The translations under genes were made by a program, and so were the position numbers. The notes under the pieces are model-generated. The model searched no databases. It was not told the origin of the DNA and worked only from the letters and a program-made list of their open reading frames with translations. 64,000 bases of DNA from Dietzia psychralcaliphila (lineage in GTDB: Bacteria > Actinomycetota > Actinomycetes > Mycobacteriales > Mycobacteriaceae): assembly GCF_003096095.1 (NCBI RefSeq), contig NZ_CP015453.1, forward strand, positions 3,814,248 through 3,878,247. The letters run 5' to 3'. Positions 1-7,912 of this stretch are shown here, one piece after another (within the stretch, counting starts at the first letter, position 1; every line of letters starts with the position of its first letter).

Positions 1-1
1 C

Positions 2-532
2 CGCTGGTGGGAGGCGTATGGCGCGCGTCGCGAACACCGCCCCAGCCGGCCGCTGTTCCATGCCGCGCTGGAGGTCTTCACCGACCACGGCCGCCATGTC
101 ATCGAGATGGCGCCGGCCTGGGGGCCGCTCAGTGGATCAAGCGGGGTCGTGGCGACCGGTCCGGTAGGCCTGCCCTGGCTAGGGCGGTCCCGCCTGTTCC
201 GCTACGAGGTCCGCTGCCTGCCCGAGGGCGAGATCCCCGATCGCGCGTGGGCGCCCGCACCGCCCACCCTGATCGCGCTTTCCGCGGCCGAGGCCGACGC
301 GGTGGTGGGCCGGGTCGCGACGATCCCGCGCCATACCTGGGGGCGGGACGCGGTGGGCGTCGGCGAGATGTGGAATTCAAACTCGCTGGTCTCCTGGCTA
401 CTCCAGACGACCGGGATCGACGCGGCCGCGTTGTGCCCTCCGGACCACGGCTTGGCACCCGGGTGGGCTGCCGGCATCGCGGCCGCGCGGCCCGCGGGAT
501 CGGGGTCCGCGCAGGAACCCCACGTCGACTGA
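2..532 (+). CDS. Hypothetical protein, 3' part only
   Basis: The reading frame is open from the first complete codon of the window, so the true start lies upstream. About 176 residues are visible, ending in TGA. The fragment is rich in Trp, Arg and Pro and contains the conspicuous stretches GPVGLPWLGRS and GEMWNSNSLVSWLL. It looks soluble, with no membrane segment. I recall similar uncharacterised actinobacterial proteins with the same Trp/Asn-rich stretch, but I cannot give a function. The neighbouring SDR gene is convergent, so the two do not share an operon. The first ATG in the frame, at 107, is not a likely start because coding-like sequence continues upstream of it. Confidence 0.7.
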   Translation, partial: RWWEAYGARREHRPSRPLFHAALEVFTDHGRHVIEMAPAWGPLSGSSGVVATGPVGLPWLGRSRLFRYEVRCLPEGEIPDRAWAPAPPTLIALSAAEADAVVGRVATIPRHTWGRDAVGVGEMWNSNSLVSWLLQTTGIDAAALCPPDHGLAPGWAAGIAAARPAGSGSAQEPHVD

Positions 533-592
533 ATGCCCGCGCGGTACCGGGGGCCGACGAGCGCGAGGTGTCCGGAGGTCAGTCGTCCGCGG

Positions 593-1492
593 TCAGGCTC
601 CCGCCGTCTCGGCCTCAGCGAACCCCCATAGCCGTTCGGCGATCTCCGGATCCGAGGCCTCGGCGGTCCTTCCGATGAGCGTGGGAATCCCCCTGAGGTT
701 CCGCAGCCCGTCCGGCCCGGTGTAGCTGCACGGCGGTAGCGGCCGGGTGGCGGCGAACATCGTGGTGAGCGCCGCCTGCGAGGCAGGCTGGGCGAACACC
801 GAGCAGACGCGGGTGATCACCGTGTCGACCACGGCGTTCCCGCTTGCGTTGGTAATCCCGGTCGCCGCCCACCCGGGGTGCGTGAGCTGCACGTCGACCC
901 CCGCCACCGCGGCCTCGGCCCGTCCGTCCCGCAACCGCTGGTCCAGCGCGAGCCCCCACAGCATGTCGCCGAGTTTGGACTGGGCGTAGGCCGCCGCGGG
1001 GGTCCACCGATGTCGGCGGAAGTGGGGGTCGTCGAAATCGAAGGTCGCGGCCTTGTGCGCGTTGGACCCGACGATCACCACGCGGCGGCGCACACCCGAG
1101 AGAACGAGGTTCGTGAAGAGGAACGGTCCGAGCACGTTGACGCCGAGCAGCATCTCGACTCCGTCGGCGGTCTCGCGGCGTCGCGGCGTGATGGCACCGG
1201 CGTTGTTGACCAGTACGTCGATAGGCTCGGCCTCCCCGCCACGCAGCTCGTCGGCGGCGCGTCGCACACTCTCGAGCGAGGCCAGGTCCAGCTCGACGAC
1301 CCGCGACGGGCCCGGGAGCGCGTCCGCGACCTCTCGCCCCCGGGCGGTGTCGCGCACCGCGAGGACGACCCGGGCTCCGCGGTCCGAGGCGGAGCGGGCG
1401 GTCTCCAGACCGACGCCGCTGGTCGCCCCCGTGATGAGCCACGTCTGGCCGGTTAGGTCCGGGGTCCCGATGCTCTTGAGTGCCACGGGCAC
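593..1492 (-). CDS. SDR-family oxidoreductase, retinol dehydrogenase-like
   Basis: This is a 299-residue short-chain dehydrogenase/reductase. The Rossmann cofactor motif TGATSGVG is at about residues 21-28, NNAG at 96-99, the catalytic Ser region in VGSNAHK at about 141-147, and the YxxxK pair at Y169 and K173. The fold binds NAD(P)(H) and reduces or oxidises a carbonyl or alcohol; the substrate cannot be read from sequence. Length and motif order match the atypical SDRs annotated as retinol dehydrogenase or WW-domain oxidoreductase-like proteins. It starts just downstream, on its own strand, of the unknown gene ending at 1496, so co-transcription is possible. Confidence 0.85.
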   Translation of the reverse strand: MPVALKSIGTPDLTGQTWLITGATSGVGLETARSASDRGARVVLAVRDTARGREVADALPGPSRVVELDLASLESVRRAADELRGGEAEPIDVLVNNAGAITPRRRETADGVEMLLGVNVLGPFLFTNLVLSGVRRRVVIVGSNAHKAATFDFDDPHFRRHRWTPAAAYAQSKLGDMLWGLALDQRLRDGRAEAAVAGVDVQLTHPGWAATGITNASGNAVVDTVITRVCSVFAQPASQAALTTMFAATRPLPPCSYTGPDGLRNLRGIPTLIGRTAEASDPEIAERLWGFAEAETAGA

Positions 1493-1495
1493 AGG

Positions 1496-1957
1496 CTACT
1501 GAAGCCGTGAAGTGCTGAGCCATCCCCTCAGCACCCCTACCATGCTCGAGCGAGTGCTCGACCGCTGCTGCGCGACAAGTTCCTCAATCCGCGCCCAAGG
1601 AACAACCTTCCGAATTGCCCCACACTGCGACGTGAAGTTGGGCCCCGCTGCGTCCGCCGCAGCAACGGCCCGGTCAACCGTTGCTGAGTCCTCACCGAGC
1701 GCCTCGGCCATCCAGATGAGTGCTGGCGCGCATCGAAGGCTGTTGTATGCAGATTTCGCGTCACGACCGCGGGACTTCCTGCCGTACGCGCCGGGACCTT
1801 CCATCTCGGACATCCACCGAACCATGTGTTCACGCTGGTCGCGATAGCTGGTCCTCGGGTCCGAAGATCCTTGACGATGTCTCTGCTCGTACGCAGTAGT
1901 GATTGGCGGCCCCGGCTGCAAGGTCGCTAGCACTCTGGCGAACTGAGGTCCTCTCAT
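1496..1957 (-). CDS. Hypothetical protein divergent from the type I R-M locus
   Basis: I do not recognise this 153-residue protein. It is soluble and charged, with many Arg and Ser and a distinctive N-terminal half (PPITTAYEQRHR, then DQREHMVRWM) followed by a helical segment around ALIWMAEALGE. No HTH, nuclease or membrane signature is obvious. The ATG at 1957 is preceded on the minus strand by TAGATT and six bases, so the mRNA may be leaderless. It is transcribed away from hsdM, and its start region holds a perfect 10-bp palindrome. A regulatory or accessory role in the restriction locus is possible but rests only on position. Base composition is less GC-rich than in the SDR gene next to it. 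Confidence 0.65.
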   Translation of the reverse strand: MRGPQFARVLATLQPGPPITTAYEQRHRQGSSDPRTSYRDQREHMVRWMSEMEGPGAYGRKSRGRDAKSAYNSLRCAPALIWMAEALGEDSATVDRAVAAADAAGPNFTSQCGAIRKVVPWARIEELVAQQRSSTRSSMVGVLRGWLSTSRLQ

Positions 1958-1980
1958 GGGGCGAATCTATCCCTCAACAG

Positions 1981-1990
1981 CCCACGTGGG
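1981..1990. promoter_or_regulatory. Perfect 10-bp palindrome between the unknown gene and hsdM
   Basis: CCCACGTGGG lies 24 bases upstream of the minus-strand start at 1957 and 92 bases upstream of the hsdM start, in the only sizeable noncoding gap before the restriction operon. It could be an operator for one or both genes. A 10-bp GC-rich palindrome can also arise by chance. Confidence 0.3.
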
Positions 1991-2081
1991 ACTTGATCGA
2001 GCTGCGCCCAGGTGTGACGTAGTGGAATCGTGGCGGCGCTTGGGCACGTCCACCGAATCGGCATAGGCCACTCTGACTACC

Positions 2082-3548
2082 ATGACCCGCGTGATCACCG
2101 GTGAACTCAAGAGCAAGATCGACGGAGTCTGGACCGCCTTCTGGTCGGGCGGCATCAGCAACCCACTCGAGGTGATCGAGCAGATCACGTACCTGCTCTT
2201 CATCCGACGACTCGACGATCTGCAGACGCTGCAGGAGAACAAGGCTCGGCGACTGGGCGAGCCACTCACCGACCCGACGTTCAAGCCGGGCCAGGACCAG
2301 CTCCGCTGGTCGCGCTTCAAGAACGCGGAGCCGGGAGCGATGTTCAGGATCGTCGACGACGAGGTGTTCCCGTTCTTGAGGCAACTCGGAGGCGAGGAGT
2401 CCACTTACGCCGATCACATGAAGGATGCCCGCTTCACCGTGCCCACCCCGGCGCTGCTGAGCAAAGTCGTCGACATGCTCGACGGCGTGCCCATGCACGA
2501 CCGCGATACCAATGGCGATCTCTACGAGTACATGCTCGGCAAACTCGCCTCGGCCGGCCAGAACGGCCAGTTCAGGACCCCGCGCCACATCATCCAGCTA
2601 ATGGTGTCCATGACGGACCCCGAGCCGCGCGACGAGATCTGCGATCCCGCCTGCGGCACTGCTGGCTTTCTGGTGTCCGCGGCCGAGCATATGCGCGAGC
2701 ACCATCCGACCGTTCTCACTGACGCTGTCCAGCGAAAGCACTTCGCGACGTCAATGTTCCACGGGTACGACTTCGACTCCACCATGCTGCGCATCGGCAG
2801 CATGAACATGCTCATGCACGGCGTCGAGTCGCCGGACATTCGCTATCGCGACTCACTTTCCGAAGTGGCGGCGGACACCGAGGGGCGCTACACCCTCATC
2901 CTCGCCAACCCGCCGTTCGCGGGAAGTCTGGACTACGAATCTACGTCCAAGGCGCTGCTCAAGGACGTCAAGACCAAGAAGACGGAGCTACTCTTCCTGG
3001 CCCTGTTCTTGCGGCTGCTCAAACCGGGCGGTCGCGCGGCAGTAATCGTCCCCGACGGTGTCCTGTTCGGCTCGACCACTGCCCACAAGGCGCTTCGCAA
3101 GAGACTGGTCGAGGAGCAGAAGCTCGACGCGGTGGTCAAACTCCCCTCGGGCGTGTTCAAGCCGTACGCCGGGGTGTCCACCGCCATCTTGTTCTTCACC
3201 AAGACTGACTCCGGCGGCACCGATGACGTCTGGTTCTACGACATCCGCGCTGACGGCTTCTCCCTCGACGACAAGCGCAATCCTATCGAAGCCAATGACC
3301 TGCCGGATGTGCTCGCCCGCTGGCAGAACCGCGACGCCGAGGCCGCCCGTGCCCGAACCGAGCAGTCCTTTCTGGTGCCCAAGGCCGAAATCGTGGCCGA
3401 GGGATACGACCTGTCGATCAACCGCTACAAGGAGCTCATCTTCGAGGAGGTCGAGACCCGCGACCCGCTGGATATCATCGCCGAGCTCGAAGACCTCGAG
3501 GGTGAGATCCAGCAGGGACTCGCGGAGTTGAAAGCGATGTTGTCGTGA
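2082..3548 (+). CDS. hsdM: Type I restriction-modification methyltransferase subunit HsdM
   Basis: This 488-residue N6-adenine DNA methyltransferase is the modification subunit of a type I R-M complex (M2S for methylation, R2M2S for restriction). The N-terminal helical HsdM domain occupies about residues 1-130. The S-adenosylmethionine pocket is at DPACGTAGF (about 187-195) and the adenine-N6 catalytic motif NPPF at 276-279. The C-terminal tail is charged and helical, as expected for contact with HsdS. The length is typical. It heads a co-directional cluster and overlaps hsdS by four bases (GTGA), which indicates translational coupling. The start ATG is 124 bases from the divergent gene and is supported by the conserved beginning of the N-terminal domain. 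Confidence 0.95.
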   Translation: MTRVITGELKSKIDGVWTAFWSGGISNPLEVIEQITYLLFIRRLDDLQTLQENKARRLGEPLTDPTFKPGQDQLRWSRFKNAEPGAMFRIVDDEVFPFLRQLGGEESTYADHMKDARFTVPTPALLSKVVDMLDGVPMHDRDTNGDLYEYMLGKLASAGQNGQFRTPRHIIQLMVSMTDPEPRDEICDPACGTAGFLVSAAEHMREHHPTVLTDAVQRKHFATSMFHGYDFDSTMLRIGSMNMLMHGVESPDIRYRDSLSEVAADTEGRYTLILANPPFAGSLDYESTSKALLKDVKTKKTELLFLALFLRLLKPGGRAAVIVPDGVLFGSTTAHKALRKRLVEEQKLDAVVKLPSGVFKPYAGVSTAILFFTKTDSGGTDDVWFYDIRADGFSLDDKRNPIEANDLPDVLARWQNRDAEAARARTEQSFLVPKAEIVAEGYDLSINRYKELIFEEVETRDPLDIIAELEDLEGEIQQGLAELKAMLS

Positions 3549-4708
3549 GCAGGTGGCCGATGGTGGCGCTCGGCGAACTAATCAGCCCCTCAGGCCGGCG
3601 AGCAGGTTCCAATGTGGAGGCTCCCGTCTATTCCGTTACGAAGCATGCGGGATTCGTCCCCAGTCTCGAGTACTTTAGAAAACAGGTTTTCAGCAGGGAC
3701 ATTTCGAAATATAAAGTCGTTGAACACGGCGAGTTCGCATATGCAACTATTCACCTCGACGAAGGATCGATCGGAATAGCGCCCGAACAAGCTCTCATAA
3801 GCCCCATGTACACAATTTTCAAAGTTAGACAGGAGAAAATAGACTCTCACTACTTGTTGCGCTATCTAAAAAGCCCACGCGCGCTTCAAACTTACCCGCA
3901 GCTTGGACAAGGCGCCGTCCACCGCAGAAAATCCATTGCCCTATCCTCGCTCGGCAAGCTGCTCGTTCCCGTCCCTCCGCTTGACGAGCAGCGACGTATT
4001 GCCAAGACCCTTGATCGCAGTGCAGGTATTAGGAGTTCGCGAAAACGCTCATTCGAACTAGCGCGTGAACTGCAAACCGCGTCTTTCATTGACCTTTTTG
4101 GCAGCCCCGCCACCTGGATAGACCGGTGGCCGATGGGCACGATTGGCGACATCACGGAATCGACTCAGTACGGCACCTCTGAGAAATCTGGGCCAGATGG
4201 GACGACTCCCGTTCTCCGAATGGGAAACATCACTACTGACGGCCGATTGGACACCAGCGATCTGAAGTATATGAATTTATCCGAAGCCGATCGAGAGAAA
4301 TTCACGACTAGACGCGGCGACATCCTATTCAACCGAACTAACAGCCCTGACCTTGTCGGGAAAACTGCGGCAGTCCGGAACGACGAACATTTTGCCTTCG
4401 CCGGGTACTTGATAAGGCTCCGGCTAGTAGATGAGTTCGAGCCCGACTTCGTATCCGGATACCTGAATAGCGCATATGGAAAAGTGCTGCTGCGGTCGAT
4501 GTGCAAGTCGATTGTGGGTCAGGCCAACATCAACGCTAAAGAGCTACGGCGTATACCGATCGCGCTCCCGCCGGCCGCAGTCCAGCGTGAGTACCGCGAC
4601 GTCGTTTCGCAGGTGGAGCGCCACGCTGCGCTGCTGGCCACCAGCGATAGCGCTGTGAACGCTACGCTCGCATCTCTTCAAACCCGCGCATTCCGAGGCG
4701 AACTCTGA
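3545..4708 (+). CDS. hsdS: Type I restriction-modification specificity subunit HsdS
   Basis: This 387-residue subunit recognises the bipartite DNA target. Two target-recognition domains are visible (about residues 1-150 and 195-355), each followed by a conserved helical spacer: VPPLDEQRRIAKTLDR at about 140-155, and IALPPAAVQREYRDVV near the C terminus. The gene uses a GTG start overlapping the hsdM stop. Base composition is strikingly different from its neighbours, especially in 3650-3900 and 4200-4500, where many codons end in A or T. That is typical of target domains exchanged by horizontal transfer. The target sequence cannot be deduced from the protein alone. Confidence 0.93.
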   Translation: MSRWPMVALGELISPSGRRAGSNVEAPVYSVTKHAGFVPSLEYFRKQVFSRDISKYKVVEHGEFAYATIHLDEGSIGIAPEQALISPMYTIFKVRQEKIDSHYLLRYLKSPRALQTYPQLGQGAVHRRKSIALSSLGKLLVPVPPLDEQRRIAKTLDRSAGIRSSRKRSFELARELQTASFIDLFGSPATWIDRWPMGTIGDITESTQYGTSEKSGPDGTTPVLRMGNITTDGRLDTSDLKYMNLSEADREKFTTRRGDILFNRTNSPDLVGKTAAVRNDEHFAFAGYLIRLRLVDEFEPDFVSGYLNSAYGKVLLRSMCKSIVGQANINAKELRRIPIALPPAAVQREYRDVVSQVERHAALLATSDSAVNATLASLQTRAFRGEL

Positions 4709-5823
4709 TGCCCGTCGAAATGGGGATCTGGCGGATCGACGGCAGGGCTCCGCGACGGCTCAGTGCGAGCCAGTTGCCCACCGAGTCCATGTTGGAAGAG
4801 TTCTTGGAGCAAGACCCGACGCTCCTGGGTGAACGCCTCCTCGTCGTCGGACGTCAGATTCGAACGCCGTACGGGAAATACATCGACCTCTTGGCCATGG
4901 ACATCGAGGGCAACCTGCACGTCCTAGAGCTCAAACGGGACAAGACACCCCGCGACGTGGTGGCGCAGGTCCTCGACTACGGCTCGTGGGTCTCGACGTT
5001 GGACCGCGAGACCGTAATCGAACTCGCCAATACGCAGCTGGACGCTGCGTTCGAGACCGCGTTCGAAGAGGTCTTCGGCGTCTCCGCTCCCGACGAGATC
5101 AACGGATCGATCAATCTCGTCGTGGTGGCGACCGACATCGATTCGTCGTCGGAGCGGATCGTCACCTACCTCCGGGAGTTCGGCGTACCGGTCAACGTCG
5201 TCTTCTTTACCCACCTCGAGGATGAAGGACGTCGCTACCTAGCGCGATCGTGGCTGGCCGGCGACGACGAGGGAGCGCACCGATCGGTGTCGGGACCCCG
5301 GGGCGCGAAGGGCAAGAAGGCGGAGTGGAACGGGATCGACTGGTTTGTCTCCTTCGGCGAGGAGGGCAGTAGATCCTGGGAGGACGGCCGCCGGTACGGA
5401 TTCGTCTCCGCTGGCGGCGGGCGCTGGTACTCCGACTCACTCCATAACCTGCCAGTAGGCGCCCGTGTCAACGTCCACATCCCCAAGCGCGGATACGTGG
5501 CCGTCGGCACCGTGCTGCGGGAGGCGACACGGTTCGATGACGCAATGGTCGAGGTTGACGGGCAGTGGGTGCGGCTGCGGGATCAGGAGTTGAACGCCCC
5601 GTACCGGCATTCGCCCGAGGGCGTGAATGAGAACGGCAACGATAGCGACGACGACGAGTACGTCGTCCCCGTGAAGTGGACAAATGCCGTTCCGCAGTCC
5701 GATGCACTCTGGGTCAAGGGGATGTTCGCCAACCAGAACAGTGCCTGCAAGCTGCGGCAGGAGTTCACCCTGGACCGGCTCGGCGAGCACTTCGCGCTGG
5801 ACCAGATCGAGGAGACACTATGA
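4708..5823 (+). CDS. DUF91/NucS-like PD-(D/E)xK nuclease-fold protein
   Basis: This 371-residue protein has an N-terminal PD-(D/E)xK nuclease fold of the DUF91/EndoMS-NucS type. D60 lies in KYIDLLAMD, and E74-x-K76 in HVLELKRD is followed by the VAQVLDY helix that completes the active site. The C-terminal half (about 200-370) is acidic with short beta-rich stretches and is not a family I can name. The start codon overlaps the hsdS stop (TGATG) and the stop overlaps the next start (ATGA), so it is built into the R-M operon. DUF91-type proteins do occur beside type I systems. Whether this one cuts DNA, binds HsdS or acts independently is unknown. Confidence 0.8.
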   Translation: MPVEMGIWRIDGRAPRRLSASQLPTESMLEEFLEQDPTLLGERLLVVGRQIRTPYGKYIDLLAMDIEGNLHVLELKRDKTPRDVVAQVLDYGSWVSTLDRETVIELANTQLDAAFETAFEEVFGVSAPDEINGSINLVVVATDIDSSSERIVTYLREFGVPVNVVFFTHLEDEGRRYLARSWLAGDDEGAHRSVSGPRGAKGKKAEWNGIDWFVSFGEEGSRSWEDGRRYGFVSAGGGRWYSDSLHNLPVGARVNVHIPKRGYVAVGTVLREATRFDDAMVEVDGQWVRLRDQELNAPYRHSPEGVNENGNDSDDDEYVVPVKWTNAVPQSDALWVKGMFANQNSACKLRQEFTLDRLGEHFALDQIEETL

Positions 5824-6704
5824 CCGTCGATCCCACCTGGGACCAGTACATGGCCCCCGCGCTGCCGGTGCTCCTGGACGGTGAGGTCCACCGCGCCCGC
5901 GACATCTGCACTTCCGCTGCCGATCTGCTCGGCGTCAGCGCAGAGAAGCGACTGGAGACAATCCCCTCCGGCCAGCAGCGGTACCGCAACCGTGCTAATT
6001 GGGCTCTGTCGTACCTCTACCGCGCCGGTGCCGCTGAACGGCCAGTACGTGGGCACTACCGCATTACGGATGCGGGACGGAAGCTGTGCGCTGACCATCC
6101 GGACGGAATCAAGGAGAAGGATCTCGCGTCGCTTGATGGCCCAGTTCCAAACCCTCCGGTGGTCGACCCTCCCGACGAGCCAACGGAGTTGGACCCGGTG
6201 GAGCAGGTGTCGCTCGGAGTCGAACGCCTGCATTCTGCTGTCGCGACCGACCTGCTCAATCGGCTCCACGCGAACGAGCCCGTCTTCTTCGAACAAGCGG
6301 TCCTCGACCTCATCATGGCAATGGGATACGGCGGCGCCGAAGGAACGGCCAGCCGCACCCAACTCTCCAACGATGGCGGGATCGACGGAATCGTCGACCA
6401 GGATGCCCTCGGGTTAAGCCGCATCTACGTACAGGCCAAGCGCTTCGCCCTCGACGCGACCATCCACCGGCCCACGATCCAGGCCTTCGTCGGAGCCCTC
6501 CACGGAAATCAAGCCAACCAGGGCGTCTTCATCACCACAGCGCGCTTCAGCAGCGGCGCCCGGGCCTACGCCGACTCCGTCCCGACGCGAGTCGTGCTCA
6601 TCGACGGCCCGCGGCTGGCCTCGCTGATGATCCGCTACAGCGTGGGTGTGCAGGTCAACCAGACCGTCCACATCGTCGAGGTGGACGAGGACTTCTTCGA
6701 GTGA
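5820..6704 (+). CDS. Mrr-family restriction endonuclease (type IV-like)
   Basis: This 294-residue protein has the two-part Mrr layout. A winged-helix Mrr N-terminal domain (about residues 1-95, with LDGEVHRARDI and RNRANWALSYLYRAGA) is followed by an acidic Pro-rich linker and a PD-(D/E)xK catalytic domain from about 145. Catalytic candidates are the Glu in FFEQAVLDL, D189 in GGIDGIV and Q205-A-K207 in VQAKR, which match the Mrr signature. Mrr enzymes cleave methylated or otherwise modified DNA. Placed between hsdS and hsdR, it would complement the type I complex by attacking modified phage DNA. The ATG at 5820 overlaps the upstream stop; a longer open frame from 5676 runs inside the previous gene and was rejected. 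Confidence 0.87.
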   Translation: MTVDPTWDQYMAPALPVLLDGEVHRARDICTSAADLLGVSAEKRLETIPSGQQRYRNRANWALSYLYRAGAAERPVRGHYRITDAGRKLCADHPDGIKEKDLASLDGPVPNPPVVDPPDEPTELDPVEQVSLGVERLHSAVATDLLNRLHANEPVFFEQAVLDLIMAMGYGGAEGTASRTQLSNDGGIDGIVDQDALGLSRIYVQAKRFALDATIHRPTIQAFVGALHGNQANQGVFITTARFSSGARAYADSVPTRVVLIDGPRLASLMIRYSVGVQVNQTVHIVEVDEDFFE

Positions 6705-6733
6705 TCCGCTGAAAGCTGGCCACACGACAAGCC

Positions 6734-6762
6734 TTGCGAAAGATTCGAAACCGGCTTACGCT
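6734..6762 (+). promoter_or_regulatory. Candidate promoter of the toxin-antitoxin pair
   Basis: TTGCGA at 6734-6739 and TACGCT at 6757-6762 are separated by 17 bases, a good sigma70-type arrangement in the only real gap of the defence island. The palindrome TTCGAA (6744-6749) sits in the spacer and could be where the antitoxin binds to autoregulate. The ribosome binding site AAGGAG lies at 6776-6781, four bases before the ATG at 6786. Confidence 0.5.
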
Positions 6763-6785
6763 TCTTGCAGATCCAAGGAGAAGCG

Positions 6786-7280
6786 ATGACCACACTGCTC
6801 GAGCCCAAGACCTACCCTCCCAGCGAGAACGCCGGCGTCGCGGAGATCGACGACCTGCTTCACTCCGGCGATACACCGACATTCGCCCTGGTCAACGGCT
6901 CTCACTCTGTCGCGCTACCGGCCGAGATCAACGCCATCCTCACTCAGGTCGTCGCCGCGATGCGGGCCGGCAAGGCGATCACCGTGACCCCGCAGTCCCA
7001 GAGCCTCACCACCCAGCAGGCGGCCGACCTGCTGGGAATGAGTCGTCCGACACTGGTCAAGTTGATCGACGCAGGTGAGATACCGTGCACTCGAACCAGC
7101 AACCGGCGGATGCTGCTGCTCGATGACGTACTCGAGTATCGCCGCAAACGCCGCGACCGTCAGCTCGCTGCGATCGCGGCCACGCAAGCTGACCTAGTCG
7201 AGGACCTCGAGCCCGAAGAAATGCTCGGCATACTCGCCGAAGCACGGGCGGCGCGACGGAAGCGAATCGACCGAGGTTGA
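6786..7280 (+). CDS. Antitoxin-like HTH (excisionase/MerR-fold) DNA-binding protein
   Basis: This 164-residue protein has a helix-turn-helix of the excisionase/MerR fold at about residues 75-125 (SLTTQQAADLLGMSRPTLVKLI, then a DDVLEYRRKR helix). The N-terminal part resembles antitoxin dimerisation regions (ALPAEINAILTQVVAAMRAGK). The gene directly precedes a PIN-domain gene, the usual order of an antitoxin-toxin pair, so it is inferred to neutralise the PIN protein and repress the promoter just upstream. The start at 6786 is chosen for its AAGGAG; an in-frame start at 6765 lacks one. It has its own promoter although it sits between co-directional restriction genes. Confidence 0.78.
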   Translation: MTTLLEPKTYPPSENAGVAEIDDLLHSGDTPTFALVNGSHSVALPAEINAILTQVVAAMRAGKAITVTPQSQSLTTQQAADLLGMSRPTLVKLIDAGEIPCTRTSNRRMLLLDDVLEYRRKRRDRQLAAIAATQADLVEDLEPEEMLGILAEARAARRKRIDRG

Positions 7281-7315
7281 ACACGGGATCGAGGACGGCT
7301 GCCACAATGTGACAT

Positions 7316-7912
7316 GTGCTTGCAGCCGTACTCGACACCTGTGTGTTGTTCAACGGCCTAACCCGAGACTTATTGCTGTCATTGGTCGCCTTCGACTCAT
7401 ACCGTCTGGTCCTGACCGAGGCCAATATCGAGGAGATCGAGGACGTAGAGACTCGCAAACTCATGAAGCAGGGGCACGACCGCGAACTGGCCGAGAGAAG
7501 GGCAGCGTTCCTCGCCTCGCAACTCAGGGAAAACTTCGAGGTCGTCTGCCGGTCCCGCTCCACTCTCGTCGCCCCTGTCGGTCTGCCTGATCCCGACGAC
7601 GAGCACCTCGTGGCCGCAGCCGTCGCAGGAGGAGCCGAGGTCATAGTCACCGCGAACTTCAAAGACCTTCCTGACCATCTCCTGCCCTCTGGAGTACGTA
7701 CCCAGGATGCGCCGTCATTCCTTCACGACATGATCTGCGCCGACCCCGGCAAGGCTGCATCGGCTCTGCTCGCGATGAGCGAACGTCGCCGCACACCACC
7801 ACAGTCCGAACTCGACATCCTCGGTCTATTAGTACTGAAGGGGCAGTTGCGCCCGTCCACAGCCGAAATTGTTCGGTCAGCCCTGTCCCGCATGAGAGAA
7901 GACCATAGATGA
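7316..7912 (+). CDS. PIN-domain ribonuclease toxin
   Basis: This 198-residue PIN-domain protein is expected to be a Mg-dependent endoribonuclease. Acidic residues typical of the fold are visible: the first Asp in VLDTCVLFN (D7), the Glu in LTEANIEEI, the DPDDEH cluster and the TANFKDL end motif. After the PIN fold comes a C-terminal extension of about 70 residues rich in Arg and Leu, longer than in short VapC proteins. It uses a GTG start at 7316; the overlapping ATG at 7314 is in another frame. The stop overlaps the hsdR start (ATGA), so toxin and restriction subunit are translationally linked. Loss of the locus would then leave toxin unopposed, a plausible way to stabilise the island. Confidence 0.8.
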   Translation: MLAAVLDTCVLFNGLTRDLLLSLVAFDSYRLVLTEANIEEIEDVETRKLMKQGHDRELAERRAAFLASQLRENFEVVCRSRSTLVAPVGLPDPDDEHLVAAAVAGGAEVIVTANFKDLPDHLLPSGVRTQDAPSFLHDMICADPGKAASALLAMSERRRTPPQSELDILGLLVLKGQLRPSTAEIVRSALSRMREDHR

